Part shown: piece by piece, positions 55,722-64,000 of the stretch | How positions within the stretch are numbered: position 1 is the first letter of the stretch | Layout: the number at the start of each line of letters is the position of its first letter | Assembly: GCF_945956895.1 (NCBI RefSeq) | Contig: NZ_CAMFJF010000016.1 | Coordinates: 1-64,000 of the forward strand | Reading direction: 5' to 3' | DNA from: an uncultured Allobosea sp. | Lineage (GTDB): Bacteria; Pseudomonadota; Alphaproteobacteria; Rhizobiales; Beijerinckiaceae | DNA: 64,000 bases | Notes under the pieces: generated by a model | What the model was told of the DNA's origin: nothing | What the model saw: the letters and a program-made list of their open reading frames with translations, nothing else | The model's database searches: none | Translations under genes and position numbers: made by a program

Positions 55722-57389
55722 GTGACGGCAACGGCAAGCCCTGTCAGGCAGGCGACTGTCGGCGAATTGATCGGGATGCTGATCGCGGCGGCCTGCGTGC
55801 TGCCTCTGATCGTGATCGCGGCGCTGACCGAGAATTCCGGCTACGCCTTCCACGCCATGCTCGGCGTCCTGGCATCGGCGGCGGCCGTCATCCTGATTGC
55901 CAATCGCTGCTTCGACGGTAGCGTTCCGGTCGAGCCACAGGAAATCGACGGCAAGCCCAACTACAATATGGGGCCGGTCAAGTTCGCGACCGTCGCCGCC
56001 ATGGTCTGGGGTATCGCCGGCTTCACGGTCGGCCTGCTCATCGCCTCGCAGCTCGCCTTCCCGGTTCTGAACTTCGATCTGCCCTGGATCAATTTCGGCC
56101 GGATGCGGCCCTTGCACACCTCGGCCGTGATCTTCGCCTTCGGCGGCAACGTGCTGATCGGCACGTCCTTCTATGTCGTGCAGCGCACCTGCCGCGCGCG
56201 GCTGGCGGGCATCCTGTCGCCCTGGTTCGTCGTGCTCGGCTACAACTTCTTCATCGTCATCGCGGGCACGGGCTACCTGCTGGGCATTACCCAGGGCAAG
56301 GAATACGCCGAGCCGGAATGGTATGCCGATCTCTGGCTGACCGTCGTCTGGGTCGTCTACCTCCTGGTCTTCCTGGGCACGGTGATGAAGCGCCGGGAGC
56401 CGCATATCTATGTGGCGAACTGGTTCTATCTCGGCTTCATCCTGACCATCGCGGTCCTGCATATCGGCAACAACGTCGCCGTGCCGGTCTCGCTCCTGTC
56501 GCCGCGCTCCTACGGCCTCTGGTCGGGCGTGCAGGATGCGATGTTCCAGTGGTGGTACGGCCATAACGCGGTCGGCTTCTTCCTCACCGCCGGCTTCCTC
56601 GCGATCATGTACTACTTCGTGCCCAAGCGCGCGGAGCGGCCGATCTACAGCTACCGGCTCTCGATCATCCACTTCTGGGCTCTGATCTTCATCTATATCT
56701 GGGCCGGTCCGCACCATCTCCATTACACCGCGCTGCCCGACTGGGCGCAGACGCTGGGCATGACCTTCTCGATCATGCTGTGGATGCCCTCCTGGGGCGG
56801 CATGATCAACGGCATCATGACCTTGTCCGGCGCCTGGGACCGGCTGCGCACCGATCCCGTCCTGCGGATGATGGTGGTCTCGCTCGCCTTCTACGGCATG
56901 TCGACCTTCGAAGGCCCGCTGATGTCGATCAAGGCGGTCAACGGCCTGTCGCACTACACCGACTGGACCATCGGCCATGTCCATTCCGGCGCGCTCGGCT
57001 GGGTCGCCTATATCTCCTTCGGCGCGATCTACTGCCTGGTGCCCTGGCTCTGGAACCGCAAGGGGCTCTACTCGCTCAAGCTGGTGAGCTGGCACTTCTG
57101 GATCTCGACGCTCGGCATCGTCTTCTACATCACCGCGATGTGGGTTTCCGGCATCCTCCAGGGCCTGATGTGGCGCGCCTACACCTCGCTCGGCTTCCTC
57201 GAATATTCCTTCATCGAGACCGTCGCGGCGATGCATCCCTTCTATGTGATCCGCGCGATGGGCGGCGCCCTGTTCCTGATCGGCGCGCTGATCATGGCCT
57301 TCAACCTCTGGATGACCGTGCGCTCCGAGAGCGCGGCCGAGATGCCGCGTTCAGACGAAGCGCCGGCGCCGCTGGCCATGGCCGTCTGA
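55722..57389 (+). CDS. cbb3-type cytochrome c oxidase subunit I
   Basis: This 555-aa catalytic subunit has twelve membrane helices and binds haem b and the haem b3-CuB centre where oxygen is reduced. Ligand histidines are visible: His132 (RPLHTSAV), His281 (YGHNAVGF), His331 and His332 (GPHHLHY), and His419/His421 (GHVHSGALG). The start is a GTG at 55722 with a purine-rich GGGGTTAGAAG upstream; nearby ATG codons are in other frames. It heads the ccoNOQP-GHIS cluster. Confidence 0.97.
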   Translation: MTATASPVRQATVGELIGMLIAAACVLPLIVIAALTENSGYAFHAMLGVLASAAAVILIANRCFDGSVPVEPQEIDGKPNYNMGPVKFATVAAMVWGIAGFTVGLLIASQLAFPVLNFDLPWINFGRMRPLHTSAVIFAFGGNVLIGTSFYVVQRTCRARLAGILSPWFVVLGYNFFIVIAGTGYLLGITQGKEYAEPEWYADLWLTVVWVVYLLVFLGTVMKRREPHIYVANWFYLGFILTIAVLHIGNNVAVPVSLLSPRSYGLWSGVQDAMFQWWYGHNAVGFFLTAGFLAIMYYFVPKRAERPIYSYRLSIIHFWALIFIYIWAGPHHLHYTALPDWAQTLGMTFSIMLWMPSWGGMINGIMTLSGAWDRLRTDPVLRMMVVSLAFYGMSTFEGPLMSIKAVNGLSHYTDWTIGHVHSGALGWVAYISFGAIYCLVPWLWNRKGLYSLKLVSWHFWISTLGIVFYITAMWVSGILQGLMWRAYTSLGFLEYSFIETVAAMHPFYVIRAMGGALFLIGALIMAFNLWMTVRSESAAEMPRSDEAPAPLAMAV

Positions 57390-57402
57390 GGAGTTCCGGG
57401 CA

Positions 57403-58167
57403 ATGACGAGCATCGAACACAAGCCCGCGCGCCGGTCGCTCTGGGCCAAGCACAAGATCTTCGAGACCAACTCGATCATCCTGGTCATCGGCGTGCTGCT
57501 GGTGATCTCGGTCGGCGGCCTCGTCGAGATCGCGCCGCTCTTCTATCTGAAGAACACGATCGAGACCGTACAGGGCATGCGCCCCTACACCCCGCTCGAG
57601 CTGGCCGGCCGCGCGATCTATGTCCGCGAGGGCTGCTACAACTGCCACAGCCAGATGATCCGGCCGCTGCGCGACGAGGTCGAGCGCTACGGGCATTACT
57701 CGCTCGCGGCCGAGAGCATGTACGACAAGCCGTTCCAGTGGGGCTCGAAGCGCACCGGACCGGACCTCGCCCGCGTCGGTGGCAAGTACTCCGACGAGTG
57801 GCAGCGGGCGCATCTGGCCGAGCCGCGCGCCGTCGTTCCGCAATCGATCATGCCGGGCTATCCCTTCCTGGCGAAGACCGAGCTGAAATACAGCGACATC
57901 GCCGACGAATTGCGCGCCAACCGCGCCGGCGGCGTGCCCTACACCGACGAGATGGTCGCTCAGGCGCAGAGCGACCTGAAGGCGCAGGCGACGCCGGACC
58001 ATCCCGGCCAGTCCGATCTGGAGAAGCGCTACCCCAAGGCGCAGTCGCGCGATTTCGACGGCGACCCGCAGCGCATCACCGAAGCCGACGCCCTGATCGC
58101 CTATCTCCAGGCGCTCGGCACGCTGGTCGACTTTAAGCTCTACGACGACAAGGCCAACATCCGCTGA
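57403..58167 (+). CDS. cbb3-type cytochrome c oxidase subunit II (mono-haem)
   Basis: The 254-aa protein has an N-terminal anchor ([20 protein letters not shown]) and one haem c site, GCYNCHSQ with Cys78, Cys81 and His82. A distal methionine ligand is expected among the following residues ([11 protein letters not shown]). It accepts electrons from CcoP and passes them to CcoN in the membrane. Starts 13 bases after ccoN. Confidence 0.97.
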   Translation: MTSIEHKPARRSLWAKHKIFETNSIILVIGVLLVISVGGLVEIAPLFYLKNTIETVQGMRPYTPLELAGRAIYVREGCYNCHSQMIRPLRDEVERYGHYSLAAESMYDKPFQWGSKRTGPDLARVGGKYSDEWQRAHLAEPRAVVPQSIMPGYPFLAKTELKYSDIADELRANRAGGVPYTDEMVAQAQSDLKAQATPDHPGQSDLEKRYPKAQSRDFDGDPQRITEADALIAYLQALGTLVDFKLYDDKANIR

Positions 58168-58178
58168 GCGAGGCTGCC

Positions 58179-58334
58179 ATGCAAACGACCTATCACTGGC
58201 TCGCCGGCTTCGCCCAGTCCGTTGGCCTTCTCTACTTCGTCGCCGTCTTCCTCGGCGTCTGCCTCTACGCCTTCTGGCCGAAGAACCGCGCCCGCTTCGA
58301 GCAAGCTGCGCTCAATCCGCTGCGCGAGGACTGA
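58179..58334 (+). CDS. cbb3-type cytochrome c oxidase small subunit CcoQ/FixQ
   Basis: This 51-aa membrane peptide reads MQTTYHWLAGFAQSVGLLYF and continues with one helix (VAVFLGVCLYAFW) and a charged tail ending NPLRED. The family is small, has a single helix and lies between ccoO and ccoP, where it helps stabilise the oxidase. It begins 11 bases after ccoO and stops 2 bases before ccoP. Confidence 0.93.
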   Translation: MQTTYHWLAGFAQSVGLLYFVAVFLGVCLYAFWPKNRARFEQAALNPLRED

Positions 58335-58336
58335 TC

Positions 58337-59221
58337 ATGGACCAGCGTCACGACGCACCGCATATCGACCCTCACACCGGCATCGCCACCACCGGCCACG
58401 AATGGGACGGCATCCGCGAACTCAACACGCCGCTACCGCGCTGGTGGCTCGGCATCTTCTACGCGAGCATCCTCTGGTCCATCGGCTACTGGGTCGTGTA
58501 TCCCGCCTGGCCGCTGCTGACCGACACCACCAGGGGCGTGATCGGCTATGCCAGCCGCGCCGATATCAGCGCCGATATGGCGCAGCTCAAGGCGCAGCGC
58601 GCCGTGCAGGCCGCTGGCATGGCGGATGCGACGCCAGCCCAGATCAAGGCCGACCCGACCCTGTTCCAGATCGCGATGGCACAGGGTAAGGCCGCCTTCG
58701 GCGACAATTGCGCCGCCTGCCACGGCGTCGGCGGCGCCGGGGCCAAGGGCTATCCGAACCTCAACGACGACGACTGGCTCTGGGGCGGCTCGCTCGACGC
58801 GATCCAGCAGACCATCACTCACGGCATCCGCGTCGCCGGCAATGACGAGACGCGGGTGAGCCAGATGCCGGCCTTCGGCCGCGACGGCATGCTCAAGCGC
58901 GACGAGATCAATGCCGTCGCCAACCATGTCCGCGAGCTCGCCGGCCTCTCGACCGAACCGAAGGCCAATCTCGCGCTCGGCCGCAAGCTCTTCGCCGACA
59001 ATTGCGCCGCCTGCCATGGCGAGGCCGGCAAGGGCAATGCGGAGATGGGCGCGCCCAATCTCACCGACGCGATCAGCCTCTATGGCATGGACATGGCCTC
59101 GCTGACCGAGACCATCACCAACAGCCGCAACGGCGTGATGCCGGCCTGGGGCGGACGCCTCGACGCAACGACCATCAAGGCGCTGACCGTCTACGTCCAT
59201 TCGCTCGGGGGAGGACAGTAG
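58337..59221 (+). CDS. cbb3-type cytochrome c oxidase di-haem subunit III
   Basis: The 294-aa protein has an N-terminal membrane segment (WWLGIFYASILWSIGYWVVY) and two periplasmic cytochrome c domains, each with a CAACH site: Cys125/Cys128/His129 and Cys223/Cys226/His227. Conserved methionines in SQMPAFG and GVMPAWGG are likely axial ligands. It is the electron entry point from cytochrome c. Confidence 0.97.
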   Translation: MDQRHDAPHIDPHTGIATTGHEWDGIRELNTPLPRWWLGIFYASILWSIGYWVVYPAWPLLTDTTRGVIGYASRADISADMAQLKAQRAVQAAGMADATPAQIKADPTLFQIAMAQGKAAFGDNCAACHGVGGAGAKGYPNLNDDDWLWGGSLDAIQQTITHGIRVAGNDETRVSQMPAFGRDGMLKRDEINAVANHVRELAGLSTEPKANLALGRKLFADNCAACHGEAGKGNAEMGAPNLTDAISLYGMDMASLTETITNSRNGVMPAWGGRLDATTIKALTVYVHSLGGGQ

Positions 59222-59222
59222 C

Positions 59223-60677
59223 GTGAGCACGGCCGGGGCCGATTCCGACGACATGCCGCTCTTCGCGGCGTCGCGGAAGGTCTATCCGCAGAGCGTGTCC
59301 GGCCCGTTCCGGCGCGCGAAATGGGCGATCCTGTTCCTGTGCCTCGGCATCTACTACCTGCTGCCGTTCCTGCGCTGGGATCGCGGCCCGCACCTTCCGA
59401 ACCAGGCGGTGCTGGCCGATATCGCCAATGGCCGCTTCTACTTCTTCTTCATCGAGATCTGGCCGCAGGAGGTCTACTATTTCACCGGCCTGCTGATCAT
59501 CGCCTCCTTCGCGCTCTTCCTGATGAACGCGCTCGCGGGCCGCGTCTGGTGCGGCTATCTCTGCCCGCAGACGGTCTGGACCGATCTCTTCCTCGCCGTC
59601 GAGCGCTTCTTCGAGGGCGACCGGCGCGAGCGCATGCGGCTCGACGAGGCGCCGTGGAGCTTCGGCAAGCTCTGGCGCAAGGTGGCCAAGCATGCGGTCT
59701 GGCTCGTCATCGCCTGGTGGACCGGTGGCGCCTGGGTGCTCTATTTCGCCGATGCGCCGACGCTGGTGCGGGAGCTCGCGACCTTCACCGCGCCGCTCTC
59801 GGCCTATGTCTGGATCGCGATCCTGACCTTCACGACCTACACGCTCGCCGGCATCATGCGCGAGCAGGTCTGCAAGTTCATGTGCCCCTGGCCGCGTATC
59901 CAGGCGGCCTTGACCGACGACGAGGCGCTCAACGTCACCTATCGCTATGACCGCGGCGAGCCGCGCGTGTCGGTCAAGCAGGGCTTGAAGCTCAAGGCGC
60001 AGGGCGCGCCGGCCGGTGACTGCATCGACTGCTACCAATGCGTCGCGGTCTGCCCGGTCGGCATCGACATCCGCGACGGCGCCCAGCTCGACTGCATCCA
60101 GTGCGGGCTCTGCATCGACGCCTGCGACACCGTCATGGCCAAGGTCGATCGCCCCAAGCAATTGATCGCTTATGACACCGAGATCAACGTCAAGCGCCGG
60201 ATGGCAGGCCTGAAGGCGATCTACCGCCCGTTCCGGGCGCGCACGGCGATCTATGCGGCTCTGATCGTTGTGGTCGGCGGAGCGATGCTCTGGCAGCTCG
60301 CGACGCGCCGCACGGCCGATATCTCCGTGCTGCACGAGCGTGCGCCGCTCTTCGTGACGCTGAGCGACGGCTCGATCCGCAACGCCTATACGGTTCGGCT
60401 GCTCAACAAGCGTCCGGAGATTCGTCCCTTCGCGCTGACCGTGGATGGGTTGCCCGGCATCCGCATCGAGGCAGTCGGCGTCGTCCAGACCGCCGATGTC
60501 AGACCGGTCGTGGCTGTCGATCCCGATTCCTCGCGCGAAGTGCGCGTGCTCGTCACCGTGCCGGCCGGCGTGCCGCTCGAGGCATCGCAGGCGATCACCA
60601 TCACGGCCTCGGACCTCTTTGCCGGGGAGACCGTGCACGCGGCCGACCATTTCATGGCGCCCGGAGCCAAACTATGA
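59223..60677 (+). CDS. cbb3 oxidase assembly protein CcoG (FixG/RdxA)
   Basis: This 484-aa membrane protein has several N-terminal helices and two ferredoxin-like [4Fe-4S] motifs, CIDCYQCVAVCP and CIQCGLCIDAC, plus CGYLCPQ and CKFMCPWP cysteines. FixG-family proteins reduce Cu2+ or otherwise serve CuB centre assembly. A C-terminal Ig-like domain follows (about 385-484). The start is GTG at 59223 with GGAGGAC upstream; it overlaps ccoH by four bases. Confidence 0.95.
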   Translation: MSTAGADSDDMPLFAASRKVYPQSVSGPFRRAKWAILFLCLGIYYLLPFLRWDRGPHLPNQAVLADIANGRFYFFFIEIWPQEVYYFTGLLIIASFALFLMNALAGRVWCGYLCPQTVWTDLFLAVERFFEGDRRERMRLDEAPWSFGKLWRKVAKHAVWLVIAWWTGGAWVLYFADAPTLVRELATFTAPLSAYVWIAILTFTTYTLAGIMREQVCKFMCPWPRIQAALTDDEALNVTYRYDRGEPRVSVKQGLKLKAQGAPAGDCIDCYQCVAVCPVGIDIRDGAQLDCIQCGLCIDACDTVMAKVDRPKQLIAYDTEINVKRRMAGLKAIYRPFRARTAIYAALIVVVGGAMLWQLATRRTADISVLHERAPLFVTLSDGSIRNAYTVRLLNKRPEIRPFALTVDGLPGIRIEAVGVVQTADVRPVVAVDPDSSREVRVLVTVPAGVPLEASQAITITASDLFAGETVHAADHFMAPGAKL

Positions 60678-61219
60678 GCTGCTGCGGAGTTTTCCAGATG
60701 TCCTGCGACACCCCCGCCGCCCCGCGCCCGCGCCGCCCCTTCGAATTGACCGGCTGGATGGTCGCGGCGATGCTGGTGCTGTTCTTCGGTGTCATCATTT
60801 CCGTCAACGCGACGATCCTGACCGTGGCGCTGCGCACCATGCCGGGCGTCGAGACGCGCAGCGCCTATGAGGACAGCCAGCACTTCAACCAGGAGATCGC
60901 CCGGCAGCACGAGCGTGATGCGCGCGGCTGGCGGGCGGCTGCCGCACTCGCCCGCCAGGGCGAGGGAGCAATCCTCGGTGTGACGCTGGCGGATCGCCTG
61001 GGACAGCCGCTCTCAGGTTTCACCACGACGGCGCGTTTGCGCCATCCCGCCACGTCCGCGCGCGACCACGCCGTCACGCTGAACGAGCGCCAGCCCGGCC
61101 GCTACGAGGCCGGTTTCGATCGGATCGAGGCTGGCTCCTGGATCCTCGAATTGCAGGCCCGGCGCGGCGAGGAGGTCGTCTTCGTCTCGCGCAGCCGCAT
61201 CACCCTGCCGGAGACGTGA
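60674..61219 (+). CDS. cbb3 oxidase assembly protein CcoH/FixH
   Basis: The 181-aa protein has one membrane helix (GWMVAAMLVLFFGVIISVNA at about 27-46) and a periplasmic FixH domain. The N-terminus MSCCGVFQMSC carries three cysteines in eleven residues. An internal ATG nine codons in would remove two of them, but the ATGA overlap with ccoG favours the longer form. FixH cooperates with the copper pump CcoI in oxidase maturation. Confidence 0.9.
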   Translation: MSCCGVFQMSCDTPAAPRPRRPFELTGWMVAAMLVLFFGVIISVNATILTVALRTMPGVETRSAYEDSQHFNQEIARQHERDARGWRAAAALARQGEGAILGVTLADRLGQPLSGFTTTARLRHPATSARDHAVTLNERQPGRYEAGFDRIEAGSWILELQARRGEEVVFVSRSRITLPET

Positions 61220-61220
61220 C

Positions 61221-63434
61221 ATGGCGGCGCAGGATCTCTCGGTCCGAGATCTCTCAGTGTTCGTGCGCCATCGCGATGGCGGCATCGCCAGCATGGAGCT
61301 CGCGGTCGATGGCATCCGCTGCGCCGGCTGCATGCAGGCCATCGAGAGCGGTCTCGGTCGCGAGCCCGCCATCCTCGGTGCCCGCGTCAATCTCGCGCTG
61401 AAGCGCGTCTCGGTCGAATGGCGCGAGGCGCTGCTCAGGCCGGAGGCCGTCGTCGACAAGCTCGGCGCGCTCGGCTTCAAGGCTTATCCCTTCGTCGCCG
61501 AGAGACAGGAGGATGGTGCCGCTAGCGAGGAGCGCAGCCTGCTGCGCCGGCTCGGCGTCGCCGGCTTCGCCTCGATGAATATCATGCTGCTCTCGGTCGC
61601 GGTCTGGGCCGGCAATAGCGGCGACATCGATCCGACGACGCGCGATTTCTTCCACTGGCTCTCTGCGCTCATCGCCCTGCCGACGGCGGCCTATGCCGGC
61701 CGCCCCTTCTTCGAGAGTGCGCTCAGGGCGCTGAAGGCCGGCGCCGTCAACATGGACGTGCCGATCACCATCGGCGTCGTGCTGGCGCTCGCCATGTCCG
61801 TCGCGGAAACCTGGACCCATGGCCGCCACGCCTATTTCGACGGCGTGGTCATGTTGCTCTTCTTCCTGCTGATCGGGCGCTATCTCGACCAGCTCATGCG
61901 CCGCCGCACCCGCGATCTCGCCGGCAATCTCGCGGCGCTCAAGGCCGAGACCGCAGCAAGGCTCGCTGACGACGGCAGCTGGACGATCACGCCGATCGCA
62001 GCGATCCAGCCCGGCGATTGCGTCCTCGTGCGCCCGGGCGAGCGTGTCTCGGTCGACGGTATCGTCGAGACCGGCCGCTCCGAGCTCGACCAGAGCCTCG
62101 TCACCGGCGAGACCGCTCCCGCCGCGATCGGCCAGGGCGAGCGTGTCCATGCCGGCACACTCAACCTCACCGGCGCCCTGACCATCCGGGTCGAGGCTGC
62201 CGGGCAGGGCACGCTGCTCGACGAGATCGATCGTCTGATGAGCCAGGCCGTGGGCAGCCGCTCGCGCTATGTCCACTTGTCGGATCGGGCCGCGCGGCTC
62301 TATGCGCCGGTTGTCCATACACTGGCGGCCGCAACCTTCCTCGGCTGGCTGGCCTGGGGGCTTGCCTGGCCGGAGGCGTTGCTGATCGCCGCCACGGTCC
62401 TGATCATCACCTGCCCCTGCGCGCTCGGCCTCGCGATTCCGGCCGTGCAGGTCGTTGCGGCCTCCGCATTGTTCAAGCGCAAGATCATGCTCAAGGAGGG
62501 CGATGCGCTGGAGCGCCTCGCCGAGGCCGATATCGCCGTCTTCGACAAGACGGGGACGCTGACCCTGCCGGAGCCCGATATCCTCAACCCCGAAGTGCTG
62601 CCGGCCGAGCGCCGGGCGGAGGTCGGCGCGCTCGCCGCGGCCAGCACCCATCCGCTGGCGCAGGCCCTGGCGCGCGCTCTCGGCGCCACCTCTCCCCGAA
62701 CGGATGTTCGCGAGGAGCGTGGGCAGGGCCTGTCGGTCGGCGAGGGCGATGGCGAGCAGAGGCTCGGCAGCCTTGCCTTCTGCGAAGCCGAAGCCGAGGC
62801 CGCCTCGGTCAAGGCGCGCCATCCCGGCGCTTCGCTGATCGCCTATCGTCAGGGCTCCTATCGCACCGTTCTGGCGCTTGGGCAGAGCCTGCGTCCGGAT
62901 GCGCGCGCGACGATCGATGCCCTGCGCGCGGCGGGGCTCGAAATCGCGATCCTCTCCGGCGACCGGCCGGAAGCGGTCGCGCCGATCGCGGCTGCGCTTG
63001 GCGTCACGCATGTGCAGGCGGGGCTCCTGCCGGGCGACAAGCTCAACCGGCTCGACAGCATGGCGGCCAATGGCCGCAAGGTGCTGATGATCGGCGATGG
63101 GCTGAACGATGCGCCTGCGCTGGCGGGTGCGCATGTCTCGGTCTCGCCGGTCAGCGCGACCCATCTCGCGCAGGCGGCCGCCGATATCGTCTTCCTCGGC
63201 GACAGCCTCGCGCCCGTCTCCGCAGCACTCCAAATTGCCCGCAAGGCGCGCGGGCTGATGCTGCAGAACCTGTGGTTCGCCGTGCTCTACAATGCGGTCG
63301 CGGTGCCGATCGCGATCGCGGGGCTGGCGACGCCGCTGGTCGCTGCCGTCGCCATGTCGGGCTCGTCCCTGGTGGTGACCCTCAACGCGCTGCGCGCCCG
63401 CGGCGGCAAGGCACCTTCGGAGGCAGAGGCATGA
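61221..63434 (+). CDS. Copper-transporting P1B-type ATPase CcoI/FixI
   Basis: This 737-aa ATPase exports copper to the periplasm for the CuB site of the cbb3 oxidase. It has an N-terminal heavy-metal domain with Cys34 and Cys37 (IRCAGCM), eight helices including the CPC motif at 398-400, the phosphorylation site DKTGT starting at Asp442, HP in SSTHPLAQ-like context, and GDGLNDAPAL in the ATP-binding domain. The start is ATG 61221, 1 base after ccoH. Confidence 0.96.
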   Translation: MAAQDLSVRDLSVFVRHRDGGIASMELAVDGIRCAGCMQAIESGLGREPAILGARVNLALKRVSVEWREALLRPEAVVDKLGALGFKAYPFVAERQEDGAASEERSLLRRLGVAGFASMNIMLLSVAVWAGNSGDIDPTTRDFFHWLSALIALPTAAYAGRPFFESALRALKAGAVNMDVPITIGVVLALAMSVAETWTHGRHAYFDGVVMLLFFLLIGRYLDQLMRRRTRDLAGNLAALKAETAARLADDGSWTITPIAAIQPGDCVLVRPGERVSVDGIVETGRSELDQSLVTGETAPAAIGQGERVHAGTLNLTGALTIRVEAAGQGTLLDEIDRLMSQAVGSRSRYVHLSDRAARLYAPVVHTLAAATFLGWLAWGLAWPEALLIAATVLIITCPCALGLAIPAVQVVAASALFKRKIMLKEGDALERLAEADIAVFDKTGTLTLPEPDILNPEVLPAERRAEVGALAAASTHPLAQALARALGATSPRTDVREERGQGLSVGEGDGEQRLGSLAFCEAEAEAASVKARHPGASLIAYRQGSYRTVLALGQSLRPDARATIDALRAAGLEIAILSGDRPEAVAPIAAALGVTHVQAGLLPGDKLNRLDSMAANGRKVLMIGDGLNDAPALAGAHVSVSPVSATHLAQAAADIVFLGDSLAPVSAALQIARKARGLMLQNLWFAVLYNAVAVPIAIAGLATPLVAAVAMSGSSLVVTLNALRARGGKAPSEAEA

Positions 63435-63604
63435 ACATCATCGTCATCCTGTTTCCCCTCGCGCTCGGGCTCGGCCTGCTGGGTTTGGGCGCCTTCTTCT
63501 GGTGCATGCGATCGGGTCAGTTCGCCGATCTGGAAGGTGCCGCCTGGCGCGTGCTTCAGGACGATGACGCGGCCGCGCCTCCCTCGGAAAAGCAGGCGCG
63601 GTGA
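63431..63604 (+). CDS. cbb3 oxidase maturation protein CcoS/FixS
   Basis: The 57-aa peptide begins MNIIVILFPLALGLGLLGLG, a single membrane helix, followed by FFWCMRSGQFADLEG, which is the conserved FixS signature. The start overlaps the ccoI stop (ATGA). FixS is needed for cofactor insertion into CcoN. It closes the ccoNOQP-GHIS cluster. Confidence 0.93.
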   Translation: MNIIVILFPLALGLGLLGLGAFFWCMRSGQFADLEGAAWRVLQDDDAAAPPSEKQAR

Positions 63605-63717
63605 GGCTGGTCGCGCCAGCTTCGGACACTGAAAGGGAGGCCGCCGGAACGGTCTCTTAACCCTGCCGGGCTAGGACTGGGTCTCAGGTTAACGAAGCGT
63701 AGTGTTCGCCTAAGCCC

Positions 63718-64000
63718 ATGCAAAAACTGGATCGTCTCCGCCGCGCGAACGCCGTCGTTTCCGAGGATCATCGCCTCGCTCAACCACAGCAGACCGCACT
63801 GTCCGCAACATCGGAAACCTCTGTCGCAGAGCCGCTTCGCAACGAGCCGGCATCGTCCAGCCTCTGGCCGGCCTATGTCCGTCCCTCGCGCTCTGCCGAC
63901 GCCCAGCGCAAACTGGCGCAGGCCGAGCGGGAGCTTTCAGCCTCCCCGGTTCTCGGGCAGCGATTCGACATCAGCCTGTCCCCGAACGCTCCCACTCCGG
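63718..64000 (+). CDS. Partial open reading frame of unknown function
   Basis: A frame beginning MQKLDRLRRANAVVSEDHRL is open to the end of the window (94 codons), with alternating polar and alanine-rich sequence and no recognised domain. It lies 114 bases after ccoS, and no strong ribosome site is seen. It could be a cytoplasmic protein with a disordered N-terminus. The rest lies outside the window, so the call is tentative. Confidence 0.4.
   Translation, partial: MQKLDRLRRANAVVSEDHRLAQPQQTALSATSETSVAEPLRNEPASSSLWPAYVRPSRSADAQRKLAQAERELSASPVLGQRFDISLSPNAPTP

Noticed and set aside
55458-57236. 592-codon minus-strand open frame
   Set aside because: Antisense to ccoN, whose histidine ligands confirm the plus strand.

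Overview
The window is GC-rich, densely coded bacterial chromosome. The gene content points to an alphaproteobacterium of the Hyphomicrobiales (a Bosea-, Methylobacterium- or Bradyrhizobium-like lineage). The signs are fixNOQP-GHIS order with an FNR-type regulator beside it, several dipeptide and tripartite tricarboxylate uptake systems, FCD-type GntR regulators, and palindromic intergenic repeats of the kind common in this order. The genus is an inference from content, not from a marker gene. No rRNA, complete tRNA, CRISPR array or intact insertion sequence was seen.

Left part (1-7300): a secreted RTX-repeat protein on the minus strand faces a type I secretion ABC transporter, its membrane-fusion protein and a LuxR-type regulator on the plus strand. 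A broken short-chain dehydrogenase fragment follows. From 7300 to 21300 nearly everything is on the minus strand: a PHA-synthase-like hydrolase, phosphate acyltransferase and acetate kinase operon; a three-gene HlyD, double-ATPase and ABC-2 permease exporter; a probable outer-membrane porin; and an FbpABC-type ferric iron importer. From 21400 to 25400 lie a DMT-family exporter, a Cys/Met-metabolism PLP enzyme with a divergent Lrp regulator, and an AGE-family sugar epimerase.

Centre (25500-34900): a compact nine-gene minus-strand operon encodes a GntR regulator, a peptide/opine-type ABC importer (five genes), a short-chain dehydrogenase, a polysaccharide-deacetylase-family hydrolase and a gamma-glutamyltransferase-family enzyme without a signal peptide. 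A strong 16-bp inverted repeat sits just upstream of the GntR gene. This is the best candidate for an undescribed uptake-and-degradation pathway. It is followed by an MFS transporter with a divergent AraC regulator, an Xre regulator, and a complete dppAABCDF-like dipeptide importer with two paralogous binding proteins.

Right part (45600-54100): a GntR regulator and a dehydrogenase with a SAF domain are divergent from a plus-strand operon of a PdxA-family dehydrogenase, a TctC-TctB-TctA importer, a DapA-family lyase and an RraA-family aldolase. Together they look like a catabolic module for a hydroxylated carboxylic acid, without the DUF1537 kinase normally paired with PdxA2. A palindromic operator lies in the divergent promoter. 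The right end (54600-63600) is the micro-oxic respiration locus: an FNR-type regulator, ccoNOQP for the cbb3 oxidase and ccoGHIS for its assembly, with FNR boxes upstream of the regulator and of ccoN. The last 280 bases open an unidentified partial gene.
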